Part shown: positions 36,656-48,408 of the stretch, piece after piece
Position numbering within the stretch: the stretch's first letter is position 1
Layout: every line of letters begins with the position of its first letter
From: Cherax quadricarinatus
Lineage: Eukaryota; Arthropoda; Malacostraca; Decapoda; Parastacidae
DNA: 64,000 bases
NCBI RefSeq assembly: GCF_038502225.1
Contig: NC_091300.1
Span: 48,686,489 to 48,750,488, forward strand
Direction: 5' to 3'
The notes under the pieces: model-generated
The model's input: the letters and a program-made list of their open reading frames with translations, nothing else
Database searches by the model: none
Told to the model about the DNA's origin: nothing
Program-made: the position numbers and the translations under genes

Positions 36656-39330
36656 ATTTTATGAACCATTGATATACACAATATGGAACTTAAAAGCCTG
36701 GAGTGCCAATGTCCACCTCAAGAGGCGACTGTTGGTTCCCTTAAAAGTTTCTAGGTATATCAAAGGTTTGTGGTCCGTTTCTAAAATGAATTCTTTTCCC
36801 AGCAAATAAAATTTAAGCTTGGAGATACCCCACACAAGGGCCAAACATTCCTTTTCTATGGTGGAGTATCTCGTTTCTGCGGGAAGGAGTTTCCGGCTTA
36901 GGAGGCATTCAGGGAAGGGAGTACCATCATGGTATTGTAGTAACACCGCACCTAAGCCACTATTGGAGGCATCAGTTCTTAAAGAAAACGTTTTATTAAT
37001 ATCTGGAATCTTAAGTATAGGGTCTTTCGAAAAGATACTTTTAATCTCATTAAACTTTTCGCGAGCCACGTCGGAAAGTTCAAGAGGTTCCTTCACAGAC
37101 TTTTTAAAGAAGTCATATAAGATGCCTGTAAGATCAGTAAGGTTCGGGATAAACCGTGCATAAAAATTTACAGAACCAAGAAAGCTACGCATGAGTTTCT
37201 TGGTTTTGGGGAATTTTAATTCTAATAAAGCTTTGATCTTACTGGGGAGAGGCTGCAGAGAGTTATTAGAAAGTATCAGTCCAAGATATCTAATCTTGTT
37301 ATACCCAAGGAAGCATTTCTTCGGCTTGGCAGTGAGGCCATGTGAGCGTAACCTACGCAAATCTGATGTTAATGTTTGGATATGTTCGCCCCACGTGGAT
37401 GTCATTACGTAAATGTTATCAAAATAAACTGAAACATTTGGCATATTACCCAAGACCTTTCTCATCAGTCTCACGTAGGTAGCACAGGCAGTTACCAAAC
37501 CGAAGGGCATAGTTCTATACTGCATCAGTCCTTAGTGGGTAGGAAAAGCGGTGTACTGCTTAGAAGAAGGCTCTAACATTACTTGATGATATGCCTGCGC
37601 AATATAAATCTCTGAAAAGAAGGAAGCGTCATAAAATTTGTGTAGATCGCAATCTGTTAAGAGCATAGGTTCAGCATCCCAAGGAGTTATAGCATTAAGG
37701 CCTCTGAAGTCAATAGCAAGTCTACATGAATTATCCTCCTTCTTAACCATGACTACTGGTGAGCAATATGCAGATACTGAAGATTCAATGATCTTTAGTT
37801 TTAATAATTTGTCTACCTCTCGGTCAAATGCATCCCTAAGGTGAACTGGAACTGGGTATAATTTCCGTTTGATCGGATTATCCGTCAATAAGTCAATCTT
37901 ATGGACTACCGTGAAGGTAACACCTGGAATATCAGTAAAGACGTCTGAAAAGTTACTCACACATTGAAGTAGTTCATGTCTCTTATGGTCATCCAAAGAT
38001 TCATTAACATTAATGTTGGTTGCGCCCGAGTGGTCAAGAGTCACCAAGTCATGTAGTTCTTCATCATAGTCTAAGTTAGAGGTGTCAATTACGCACACCT
38101 TACATTCTTCAGTTGTCTTATCAAGTTCGTGTGGAAAAACTAAGTCGAAGTTATTAAGGCAGTTAACCGAATTTCTTCGGTAATATTTCTTAAGGATGTT
38201 GATATGATAAAGCTTAGGTTTCCCCTTGACTTCTATGTGGTAGTCAACTTTCCCACAAATTTTTAATACTTTATATGGACCTTTCCATGCTACTAATAAT
38301 TTATTTGACTTGATCGGCAAAAGTACCAGAACTTCATCCCCTACTTTAAAACTTCTCCTCTGACTTTTGGAATCAAAATAGATTTTGTACTTGTCCATTG
38401 ACAAGCTTAGGTTTCTCGAAACTATGTCAGAGGTCTCCTCAAGTTTGGATCTAAGGTCAAGGAGAAACTGGTAAGAAGACTGAACCTCAGCATTTACCTC
38501 CTCATTAGTCCATAAGTCATGAAGGATGGACAATGGACCTCTGGCCTGTCTACCATAGAGAAGTTCAAAAGGTGAAAACCCCAAAGAGTCACTGGGAACT
38601 TCCCTCATGGCAAACAAAGCACAGGGTAGGTAACGATGCCACTCCTTAGGTTTAAGGGAGCAAAGTTTCCTTAAAATGGACTTGAGAATCGAATGCTGGC
38701 GCTCAACCCTCCCATTACACCTGGGATGATAGGGTGTGGTGAAGAGAGGCTTCACTCCCAGAAGTTGGTATAGATGTTGCCTTAGGTCAGATGTGAATTG
38801 TGTCCCACGGTCAGACAAAATTTCTCTAGGGATGCCCACTCTGGAGAAGATGGACAAAAGGGCTTCAGCCACCTCTGTAGTAGTTATGGTCTGTAAGGGA
38901 ATGGCTTCAGGGAAACTCGAAGCATAATCAACTAATGTTAATATATATATATGTCTCCCAGATGAAAGTGGAGATAAAGGACCAACGATGTCAATAGCTA
39001 CTCTTTCAAACGGTACCGTAAAGATAGGCATTTTGACCATAGGTACTCGCCTGGTACCTCGGGAGGATGACAGTTGGCAAACTTTACACGATCTACAATA
39101 GGTAGTGATATCTGAGGACATTTTTGGCCAAAAATAGGTTTCCCTAATTTTATTTAAGGTTTTACGATGCGAGAAATGTCCGGCCATTTAAAGAACAGTC
39201 TCTCTGCATTGACTTGGAACAACTAAGATGGAATAGTCTATCTCATCTGAATTTAATTTGAATGCTGATTTATACAAGATACCTTTTATATATTCAAATT
39301 TATATGAAAACTTTTCCTTTGGATAACTTG
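36656..39330 (-). pseudogene. Pol: integrase - reverse transcriptase - RNase H
   Basis: One reading frame from 39187 to 36659 broken by a single TAA at 37529-37531 (the partial duplicate has Gln there). Order: zinc-binding remnant (TYCRSCKVCQ), integrase core with AIDIVGPL, LSDRGTQFTS and NGRVERQ (D, D, E present), the integrase C-terminal DEVLVLLP and KLYHINILKKYY blocks, then RT (VPVHLRDAFDREVDKLL, RLAIDFRGLN, MPFGLVTACATY, VYFDNIYVM) and RNase H (LRTDASNSG, STIEKECLALVW, LETDHKPLIYL). The usual YxDD of RT reads YFDN. In-frame TAA at 39188-39190 separates the integrase N-terminus. Integrase before RT matches the Gmr1-like group of Ty3/gypsy elements. Confidence 0.9.
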
Positions 39331-39357
39331 ATTTTGTCTAGCAGCATTATGGCAATT

Positions 39358-41150
39358 CTAAAGAGAAGGGCAATTACGTTGTAAACTGACAAAGGAGGCC
39401 TTCGATGTATCTAAAGGCTTAAAGTCAGGGAAAATCAAAGGATGGACAGTAAGAGAAGCCTGGGCTTTGGTCTGAGCCCTAGTCAAGACATTTATAGTAT
39501 CAGAGGTGATATCCTCACTTTCATCTAACAAGTGAACCGGTGATTCTACTATCTCGCTTTCGAGAGTAGTATCACTGGTTTCTAACCCCACATGAATATC
39601 CCGAGACATTGCCTCATCTGAACTTTCGAGGGGCTTCTCTGACTCTACAGGAAGAGAAGCTGAAAAACTGATGTCCATCTTTGGTGATGAAAGGTCAACT
39701 TCAGAAGGAAGAATGGCACCTTTTACATTACCTATTAGTACGGAGCAAGAAGTGATGGGAGCTAGTACGGCTTCAGACCAACCTGTGAACCATTTAGACC
39801 CAATGCAACAACGGATGGTAGGAAAAGTGTCTGTACGGCCCAAGTAGTCTGAAAGTATAGCAGAGGAATGAGTTTCTTTAAGGTTAGGGAACAGCTTATC
39901 AGAAATGACTATACATGTGCATCCAGTGTCTCGTAAAATGGTAGATACATTAAGTCCATTAACTGTTCCTGAACAGAAGGGGGCCTGGTCATTACAGTCT
40001 TTAAAACATCTTCCAACTTTTTGGACCCTCTTAGACGGATAATCGGGATGTTTATGTCCCTTAAGACCACATAAATGACAAACTGGAATAAAAGAAGTTA
40101 GTTTGCTTTCTATTAGAGGCTTTGTTTTCTTTTGATCTGGTGAACCCTTGCCCTTAGGGTTCGATCCCTTTTGGTCTTTATAGGAATTGTGAGCCTCAGC
40201 ATACAAGTCAACGGCCTCAGCAATTTTATCAGCTTTAATCAGGTTACGTTCTCTAATGAATGTTTGTATCTGGTTAGGAAGAGCTGTCAAGAACTGGTCA
40301 GCAACCATGAAGTCTCTAAGACATTTATAACTGTGATCAATTCCTGAAATCTCTATCCAAAAGTCGAACAAACGAAAGAGTGTTACCTGTAACTGCTGAA
40401 AGTTCTGGCCAAGCTGTAAGGTGGCATACCTGAAATCTTTCCTATTAGAATCTGTAGTTTTTTGATATGCTTTAAGGTTTGCCTTCTTCAGTAGGTTATA
40501 ATTACATATATCCTGCGACAAAGTTGCATAGATATTCAAAGCTGTACCAGAAAATAACATACATAACCTGGTAGCCCAGGTGTCAGCAGGCCATTCACAG
40601 AGGGTAGCGGTATTTTCAAACCTGATAATGTATGAAGTAATGTCTTCACCCTCTGTGAAGGGAGGTAAATTAGGTGTTGGAATATGTGCACTAGCTGCAT
40701 GATGTTCAATTACTCCTTCCTCTAATTGTTGTTGTGTAAAAGTTAACTTTTTATTCTCTAATTCAAGGCGAGATTTTTCGAGCTCGCGATCTTTTTCTCT
40801 CTCTCTTAACTCATGTTCTCTAGCTCTTTCCTCATGTTTTCTAGCTCTTTACTCAACTTCTCTATCCTTTGCTCTTTCCTCAAGTTCTCTTAATTTAACT
40901 TGTTCCTCACGTCTATCACGCTCCTTTTTGTCTTCTCTCTTTCTGTCTATCTTGGTTTTCTCTTTCAATTTGATCTCTCCTTTTTCTCCTCTCTTTCAAT
41001 TCGATCTCTCTCCTTTTTGTCCTCTCTCTCAAGGTTCTCTCTCTCCTTTTCAATTCTTTCCTGGATCTTAGCACTAATGAAAGCTTCTAAATTCTTCCCC
41101 GTTATTCCTAACTTACTCCCAGTGTTCATCCAAAACTGGTATTCCTCCAT
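39358..41150 (-). pseudogene. Gag and protease of the LTR element
   Basis: Starts MEEYQFWMNTGSKLGITG at 41150, followed by a Lys/Glu/Arg-rich coiled coil, then frames broken by stops between about 40960 and 40820. From 40700 down: FTEGEDITSYIIRFENTA, a SCAN-like capsid region (LRDFMVADQFLTALPNQI) and a knuckle CHLCGLKGHKHPDY whose last Cys is replaced by Tyr. A retropepsin-like LRDTGCTCIVISDKLFP follows, with DTG catalytic triad. 40560-39358 is open for 400 codons. Function: particle formation and polyprotein cleavage in the intact ancestor. Confidence 0.85.
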
Positions 41151-41702
41151 ACTTGCAAGAATAACTTAAACTACCAGAGGAAAATGAAACGGATATATCA
41201 AAGAAAATGGAGGGTTCAATTCCTGTTCCGCTCAAACTGTAAATAAATCGGAGGGTTCGATCCCTGCTTCGATTAAACAGTATGTGTGAATGAAAACGGA
41301 GGGTTCTATGTCGGCTCCGAGCAACAAGTAAGTAGACTGGGGTCCCTTGACGATCCAATCTTCTCACCAACAAATCAAGAGTGTCCTACAACAGTTCCCT
41401 TGATATAATAGAGAGCTCAATGAAACAACTTGTCACTGGAAAATCTCGGGTCTGTAGAGTCTATTCCTCCAAATCGTTTCAAGCTCAAAAAATAAAGGTG
41501 ACAGAATTAACTAGTATATCCTGCCTTGACTTGACTTACAATAAATTGAGACTATAACAATCACCAAATCTTTTAAATACCTGTACTGTAGTCCTACCAC
41601 AGAGAATGATTACTCAGGGCTTGTGGTAACCGTCTTTGATATGCGGCATTGAACTTCCAATGGTAGATTCGAGATGGAGTTGAATCTTGATTCAGTCGAG
41701 TT

Positions 41703-41721
41703 GATCCTGGCAAGGTCGCCA
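41703..41721 (-). other. Primer-binding site
   Basis: Minus strand TGGCGACCTTGCCAGGATC, two bases inside LTR 3. The TGG start fits pairing with a tRNA 3' CCA. The tRNA was not identified. Confidence 0.6.
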
Positions 41722-41723
41722 CT

Positions 41724-42647
41724 TGTGAAGGCTTACTCAGCCCTGTAACAACTTCAGACAGTATTACCAAGGCTGGCTCCTCCTCAGGAAAATTAATGAA
41801 TAGAAAAAGAAATAATTCACGAAGATAAATACTTTATTATTTAGTAATGCAAAGATAAAACATTGAAAAAATTAATGTTTATCCTATTTGACAGAAAAAT
41901 GAAAAATGAAATGGAAAAACGACATTTGAATTCAACGCTAATATATACAGTTATACTGGGGTGTCTGGTTGAGGTTGACACCGTCTTGTAGAAATTGTAG
42001 CCGTTGCTGATGATGTGGGGGGGGGGGAGGGTCACAGGTGTTGGTGACAACCCTATGACTAGTTCTTCACAGAGTCTATAGCCTTGAATAGTCAGTCCAG
42101 ATGACAGGAACTCAGTTTCTTTACCACTGTAAAGATGAGGGGAAGTGTCCTGTACAATTAATCAGGTAGGTAGATTATGAATGACGTCTCATGGGCTGTT
42201 TCAGTCCGTCTCCTTCAACACTTCTCGTTGGTTGACAGGTGACCCGATCTGTCATTCCAAGCTGGAAAGAGAGACAGGTTACCCACTGCTTAAGAAATCA
42301 CTCTCCATGATAAGTGCAAGATACTTAAAAAAGGTGGTGATTATCGATAAGTCTTATGTGGAGCTTAAAACTGTAAGGACTAAGTTTATTATTGGTCAAA
42401 AGTGAAGCTTTCAACCAATATCCACTAGAATAGGAGCAGAGGCTTTTACTTACAGTTGTGGTGGGAGCTGTGAGTCGAGTGATTACTGTTTGGCCAGAGC
42501 CCCACACGTCACCTTTCGGGGTGGGGAGAAAGGGGGGGAGGGGATAGCGGGAGCGAGACTGACCCTACCTTAACAAGCAGCCGGCAATCAAACTATCATT
42601 ACCATATCCTCGCTCGCTACTCCTATCTGTTGAACTTTTCCCTCACA
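41724..42647 (-). repeat. LTR 3 (outer 5' LTR)
   Basis: 924 bp, same ends as the other LTRs and nearly matching LTR 1, with a G-run near 42016. Followed by AGTAC, the right copy of the target duplication. Confidence 0.88.
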
Positions 42648-42879
42648 AGTACCATACATGTGATGGCAACTGTCATACACAGAAACATCTGTGAGCTGCA
42701 AAGTATAATGTAATGAGTGAGTAAATATGTAAGGGATCTTCGTAAGGAATCTTCTGATACTTTCTGGAACATTCTGTGACATTCGGTAGTATAAAGTGAC
42801 AACGAGCACATCTGACTTGTTTATTAATTAATATCAAGTTTAGCGTGATTTCATAACGACACTAAATTAGTTAATAGTG

Positions 42880-44575
42880 ATTAGATGAGGTTTTGGCCTG
42901 AATGTCACTTTTCTATATTATTCTGTAACTCGCTTTCTGTAAACCTGAGGTTCCCCCTTACCTAATCCCAAAATGAGGGGTGAGGGGGCGGTGAAGGTGA
43001 CTATAAGGCGGCCATAATCTACAGAGGTATGGGCACACACCGGTATGCTCCCACCTTGTCTCTGGGAGAATTTCCTCTCAATGTGTCTGTTGCTGATCTT
43101 GCAACATTGCATCATTGTTCGCATCGCTATTGGGCCGTGCGGATACGCTGCACAGTAGCTCCTGATTCAACTGACTTCTGCGCAATTTTCACAGACCACT
43201 GCAAGTCACAAGATGGCGGACCGACAAGGCAGGAGAGTTAACACGGTCTGTGTTGCATTCACACAAGGCTCCCTCAGTGTTTCTACAATACATACATTGA
43301 TGCCATGCATTATACGCGACGTCTACGGCATCCCCAATGAAGAATTATATGGCGTAGCTTTGAATGGGATGTCAAGGATATTTATAAAATTCGTGAATGC
43401 CGGCTTCTACAACAAGATTGTGGAAACTTTTCAAGAAAGGAGAATGGTAGTGAATTCGGCTGTGGAAGTGTGTCTACATGACGTGTCGACGTATGTCACC
43501 TGGGTCAAGGTGAGAAATGTGCCTTTCGAGGCGGAGGAGTACGATCTGCGGGATGCTTTCGGCAGATACGGAACGGTACATGCAGCGACCAAGGGAGTGT
43601 GGAGAGAGGGCCCATACGAGGGGTTCCCGGAGGGCTCGTTCACCATCAAGATGACGCTCCGCCAGTCGATTCCCTCTTATGTACGTCTGGAGAAATATAG
43701 GACCAGGAGTTTGTTCATTACACGGGCCAAAGGAAGACTTGCAGACTATGCAACTCTTTTGAGCATATTGCTGCCCAGTGCCCCCGTCGACTGGTTGGCC
43801 ACTCCCGGGACCAGTCACCTGTGGGCCTACGGGCTGAGGCTTTCGTGACTGAGCCTGGTACCTCAGCTGGGCAAGTTCCCAAGCTTTGGAGTGATGAGAT
43901 GCAACAGGAGGACACGCAGTCTACGATGTGTGCCACCCTGTCTGTGGATGCATCGACCGTGCCCACGCTTACAGTGGATCCTGTGGGGCCTGAGGTTTTG
44001 CTACAGGATAAGTTGCTGGAAGACGTGTTGCAGGACCTTCTAGATGGAACAGAATATCGGCCTGTTGTTTCGACGGCGTGTCGTGAGTTAACGACTGAGG
44101 AATCCCCTAACATGGAAATACAGGACAAAACCACGTTCGTACGGACGCATGAGGTGGTGGTGGAGGTTCACCAGGAGGCTTCATCCAGTGAGGAGATGCA
44201 TGTGGATGGCAGCTCCCGCAAACGTGCGGCGGGAGCGTCGGATATGGACGATGTCTTGACACCAGGACAGCGCCCAGGGAGGAAATCGTGGGCGAAAGTG
44301 GCTGAGCCGCCTATCACAGAAGGGATAGTTTCAAGGTCCCAGCATAAGGGTAGTGTGCCGGGGGAGGGGGGGGTCTCGAGAAGCCGAATAACAAAGACGG
44401 GCAGTCTAATGTGCGAGTGGGAACAGGAAAGACCCAAAAACATAGAGGCAAACCACCTTTTTTGTAAATTCAAGTGTGTTACTGTCAATGCCAATGGCTT
44501 AAGAACTGAAGTTACAAAAGTGTGGATGGAGTGGTTTTTGCGTCGTTACGATGTGGATTATTTATTTCATTACTT
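42880..44575 (+). mobile_element. LINE: 5' region, ORF1 and start of endonuclease
   Basis: A leader precedes ATG at 43213. ORF1 runs in two frames, and the downstream frame carries on into the first codons of an APE endonuclease (CVTVNANGLRT near 44475) before the element is cut at about 44575. So it retains the 5' part and lacks RT, the reverse of the usual 5' truncation. Confidence 0.7.
43213..44575 (+). pseudogene. LINE ORF1 (frameshifted) fused to endonuclease N-terminus
   Basis: The first frame (43213-43735) encodes an RRM-like region: VCLHDVSTYVTWVKVRNVPF and EYDLRDAFGRYGTV. A frameshift near 43700-43740 moves into a second frame where a CCHC knuckle, CRLCNSFEHIAAQC, is encoded from 43740. 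This frame continues as an acidic, Ser/Thr-rich tail and ends in CVTVNANGLRT and VDYLF, the endonuclease start. The first-frame remainder to 43848 is not genuine protein. Expected role: RNA binding and target cutting in the ancestor. Confidence 0.7.
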
Positions 44576-44683
44576 CCCCTCCCCCCCCCACCTCTGTGTA
44601 CTTGCTCTCCTTCCGTTGGGCACCTAGCTCCCTTGCAGTGCTCCCCTTTCTTTGTATTTGACTGGCTCCTCCTCCTTAATTCC

Positions 44684-44701
44684 CCACTACTACTACTACT
44701 G

Positions 44702-44753
<52 letters not shown>

Positions 44754-44780
44754 ATTTACTACTACTACTACCACTACCTC
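44684..44780 (+). repeat. (TAC)n microsatellite
   Basis: Trinucleotide ACT/TAC tract with one TGC and one ATT interruption. Confidence 0.97.
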
Positions 44781-44784
44781 TTCC

Positions 44785-44900
44785 TGCCTATATATACCCG
44801 TCCTGCTCTACTTATCGCTAGTGTGACTTTGTAAATGGTCCAAGTCGGACCGAAACGTCGTCGTAAACTCCTCTCTTCTATGTGCGGGTTATTTGTGTAA
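44785..44900 (+). repeat. TATA box plus GAAACG hairpin repeat
   Basis: TATATATA at 44789-44796 lies about 40 nt before AATGGTCCAAGTCGGACCGA, the hairpin/GAAACG motif also found as a fold-back at 11655-11800. The combination repeats the layout of the 378-bp unit (promoter then ribozyme-like motif). Confidence 0.5.
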
Positions 44901-44984
44901 TGACATCTTATTATGACGTAAAGCAATCCTCACACCAGACCTTCTCCTAGTATTCAGTGATTGAGTTAAGGCGTTTAAAGTTAC

Positions 44985-45560
44985 GCTTGAGTTGGTCGGG
45001 CTCAAGTAGCTATGATCTAATATATCACGGTCACTGACTTAAGACTACGTCCACATATCAAATGAGATGAACTCAATACTTCTTGGTTGCCTAAATCATC
45101 GCTGACTTACGTCAGAGGTTGACTATTAATCCTGTTCTTAACTTCAGTCACTACTGTCCTGAACTCTTCTACGTCAGTCTGTTTACGATGGAGTCTTCTT
45201 CAGACATCACTTTACGACGCCGATAAGCCTCTTGTGAAACCTTCCATGCCATGAAGTTTTTGGAAGTACGAATTTCCAGCGACAACATCGCCGCTGTCTG
45301 AAATCAGTAGCCTGCGACATGACCTCCTAGCTGCAAATCGCCAGAAGAATTTATTGAAGATTTCGGCAGTCACGTAAGTGGCGACCTCTAAATGTGTTGC
45401 CCTCTTGGAAGTACAAGTGAATGAACACAAATAAACTTTAAGAGTGAGGATGACTGGCTCTATATAATCCACCTCTGTGACTTCAAAGGAGGCGACTCTC
45501 TGCACCCTGGTGGCAGGGTAAGGCGGTGGGCACGACATCGGCAGGGACGCCTGTCAACAA
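44985..45560 (-). pseudogene. BEL/Pao integrase relic
   Basis: The open part (45538-45212) reads PPPYPATRVQ, ASFEVTEVDYIEP, KVYLCSFTCTSKRATHLEV, FFWRFAARRSC and LLISDSGD, the core order of Pao-family integrases including VDY and the D of the second catalytic position (usually DNA, here DSG). Past a stop, minus sequence to about 44985 gives VEEFRTVVTEVKNRIN, QPLT and SSSHLICGR, matching the C-terminal part. RT and the LTRs are absent; the 27-bp array begins just upstream. Confidence 0.75.
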
Positions 45561-45633
45561 GGCAGCAGGGTACACAGCCCCACAACTGTTTCTTCCATGG
45601 CTGTGGAGTCCAAGGCAGAGTCGAAAACAGTTC

Positions 45634-47409
45634 TTGAGTTACTGGAGTTGGAAGCAATTCTTGTGTTACTGTAGACGGAAGCAATTCTTGAGTTACTGGA
45701 GACGGAAGCAATTCTTGTGTTACTGGAGACGAAAGCAATTCTTGTGTTACTGGAGACGGAAGCAATTCTTGAGTTACTGGAGACAGAAGCAATTCTTGTG
45801 TTACTGGAGACGAAAGCAATTCTTGTGTTACTGGAGACGGAAGCAATTCTTGAGTTACTGGAGACGAAAGCAATTCTTGTGTTACTGGAGACGGAAGCAA
45901 TTCTTGTGTTACTGTAGACGGAAGCAATTCTTGTGTTACTGTAGACGGAAGCAATTCTTGAGTTACTGGAGACGGAAGCAATTCTTGTGTTACTGGAGAC
46001 GAAAGCAATTCTTGTGTTACTGGAGACGGAAGCAATTCTTGAGTTACTGGAGACGGAAGTAATTCTTGTGTTACTGGAGACGAAAGCAATTCTTGTGCTA
46101 CTGGAGACGAAAGCAATTCTTGAGTTACTGGAGACGAAAGCAATTCTTGTGTTACTGGAGACGGATGCAATTCTTGTGTTACTGTAGACGGAAGCAATTC
46201 TTGTGTTACTGTAGACGGAAGCAATTCTTGAGTTACTGGAGACGGAAGTAATTCTTGTGTTACTGGAGACGAAAGCAATTCTTGTGTTACTGGAGACGAA
46301 AGCAATTCTTGTGTTACTGGAGACGGAAGCAATTCTTGTGTTACTGGAGACGGGAGCAATTCTTGTGTTGCTGGAGACGGGAGCAATTCTTGTGTTACTG
46401 GAGACGGGAGCAATTCTTGAGTTACTGGAGACGGAAGCAATTCTTGTGTTACTGGAGACGAAAGCAATTCTTGTGTTACTGGAGACGGAAGCAATTCTTG
46501 AGTTACTGGAGACAGAAGCAATTCTTGTGTTACTGGAGACGAAAGCAATTCTTGTGTTACTGGAGACGGAAGCAATTCTTGAGTTACTGGAGACGAAAGC
46601 AATTCTTGTGTTACTGGAGACGGAAGCAATTCTTGTGTTACTGTAGACGGAAGCAATTCTTGTGTTACTGTAGACGGAAGCAATTCTTGAGTTACTGGAG
46701 ACGGAAGTAATTCTTGTGTTACTGGAGACGAAAGCAATTCTTGTGTTACTGGAGACGAAAGCAATTCTTGTGTTACTGGAGACGGAAGCAATTCTTGTGT
46801 TACTGGAGACGGGAGCAATTCTTGTGTTGCTGGAGACGGGAGCAATTCTTGTGTTACTGGAGACGGGAGCAATTCTTGAGTTACTGGAGACGGAAGCAAT
46901 TCTTGTGTTACTGGAGACGGGAGCAATTCTTGTGTTACTGGAGATGGGAGCAATTCTTGTGTTACTGGAGACGGGAGCAATTCTTGTGTTACTGGAGACG
47001 GGAGCAATTTTTGTGTTACTGGAGACGGGAGCAATTCTTGTGTTACTGGAGACGGGAGCAATTCTTGTGTTACTGGAGACGGAAGCAATTCTTGTGTTAC
47101 TGGAGACGGGAGCAATTCTTGTGTTACTGGAGACGGGAGCAATTCTTGTGTTACTGGAGATGGGAGCAATTCTTGTGTTACTGGAGACGGAAGCAATTCT
47201 TGTGTTACTGGAGACGGGAGCAATTCTTGTGTTACTGGAGACGGGAGCAATTCTTGTGTTACTGGAGACGGGAGCAATTCTTGTGTTACTGGAGACGGGA
47301 GCAATTCTTGTGTTACTGGAGACGGGAGCAATTCTTGTGTTACTGGAGACGGAAGCAATTCTTGTGTTACTGGAGACGGGAGCAATTCTTGTGTTACTGG
47401 AGACGGGAG
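45634..47409 (+). repeat. 27-bp minisatellite (about 66 copies)
   Basis: Unit GGAGACGGAAGCAATTCTTG plus TGTTACT. Since 27 is a multiple of 3 and the unit has no stop in several frames, long open frames (up to 661 codons) exist on both strands; none has domain content. A 17-unit (459-bp) higher-order repeat is visible: 46255-46700 and 46714 onward start with the same variant series. Copies after about 46900 become uniform (GGGAGC variant). Confidence 0.97.
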
Positions 47410-47731
47410 TGTAGACAGCCTGTACTGTCTGCACAGACAGCCCATGCTGTCTGCCAGCTTAGTTCATATTTCGCGCTATGCTGGTGCTGCCACCTAGGCC
47501 TTGCCACTTCAGTATGCCCAGACTTGCCTCGCTCTCACTCACACAGCGGCCTGGCATCAAGACACAAGGCCTCCCAGCTCTCTCTCGTGGGCATGGCCCT
47601 CCCGGGCCATGGGCACAAACACACAAGCCTGTGTAACCCACCACGACATTAACAATAAACAAAGAAGCCTCCGAAGACGTATATCATTTAACCACCTGCT
47701 TGCAACACCTACCAAAACAAACATCGTTATA
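47410..47731 (+). repeat. Left LTR of the non-coding element
   Basis: Starts TGTAGACAGCC and ends CATCGTTATA. A hairpin-forming CTGTCTGCACAGACAG lies near its start and AATAAA near 47652. It differs from the right LTR at only a few bases, implying recent insertion. Confidence 0.88.
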
Positions 47732-48277
47732 AATGGTGACAGCGGTGCTTGCAGCAGTTGTGTTTGCCTGGAGAGAGGGAGGAAGAGGTATGAAGTCATC
47801 TTCACTTCATCACCCTACACAAGAGGCATCCGTCTCTCAAAGAGTTATCCTGATGTCGTGTCTGCACGTTTGAGCATCCAGACACAGGTACAAGCAGGAT
47901 CCAGCCGCAATTTGCCGAAATTCTCCGAGAATTGTAATGGCGTCCCAGTGACCCTAAGCTGTTTCTCAAGTCACGTGTTCAGCGTCACTTGTATGTTGCT
48001 GTTGTTGTTCAGCTCAGCACAGCTGTTTCAGCAAGCCAGAGGTGAGTTTTGTGGTGATTTCTGCGTCCAGTGTGTTTCCCCTGTGTTTGTGGGTGGGAGG
48101 AGGAACCGCCAGATGCCCGCCCTGCCATACACTCACGCACGCTCCTCGCCACCACACTACCATACATACACCACTGCCCACTCCCTCTGCTGTGTTTTCT
48201 GCTGTTTTTCGTATGAATTCATTGCCAGAACTGTGTATCCGAGTGCCCGAGGCCACTCGAAGCTGCGTGGATCAGCA

Positions 48278-48357
48278 TGCCACGTAGATCACGACACCAC
48301 GTGGATCGACACCACGTTGGGTGTGGCCGATGTCACGTAGACCTACAAAGCCACGTG
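48278..48357 (+). promoter_or_regulatory. Cluster of CACGT motifs
   Basis: Six CCACGT/TCACGT motifs within 80 bp, two of them full CACGTG E-boxes, just upstream of the CRE array. Confidence 0.35.
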
Positions 48358-48408
48358 AGTTACCAGATGTCCCAGGCCTCATGCTGTGGTCTGCTGCCCG
48401 CATCACAT

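Larger units (their letters stand above)
33515..42652 (-). mobile_element. Composite Ty3/gypsy-type (Gmr1-like) LTR retrotransposon with three LTRs
   Basis: In minus orientation: 5' LTR (42647-41724), primer site, gag, protease remnant, integrase, reverse transcriptase, RNase H, an internal LTR (36525-35508), a second RT/RNase H fragment and its 3' LTR (34444-33520). The 5-bp repeat AGTAC at 33515-33519 and 42648-42652 brackets the whole as a target duplication. LTRs begin TGTGAAG and end CCCTCACA on the plus strand. Integrase precedes RT, unlike canonical Ty3/gypsy. Confidence 0.85.

Noticed and set aside
45460..47445. 661- and 626-codon minus frames and a 312-codon plus frame
   Set aside because: Pure 9-residue repeats dictated by the 27-bp unit, open in several frames at once.
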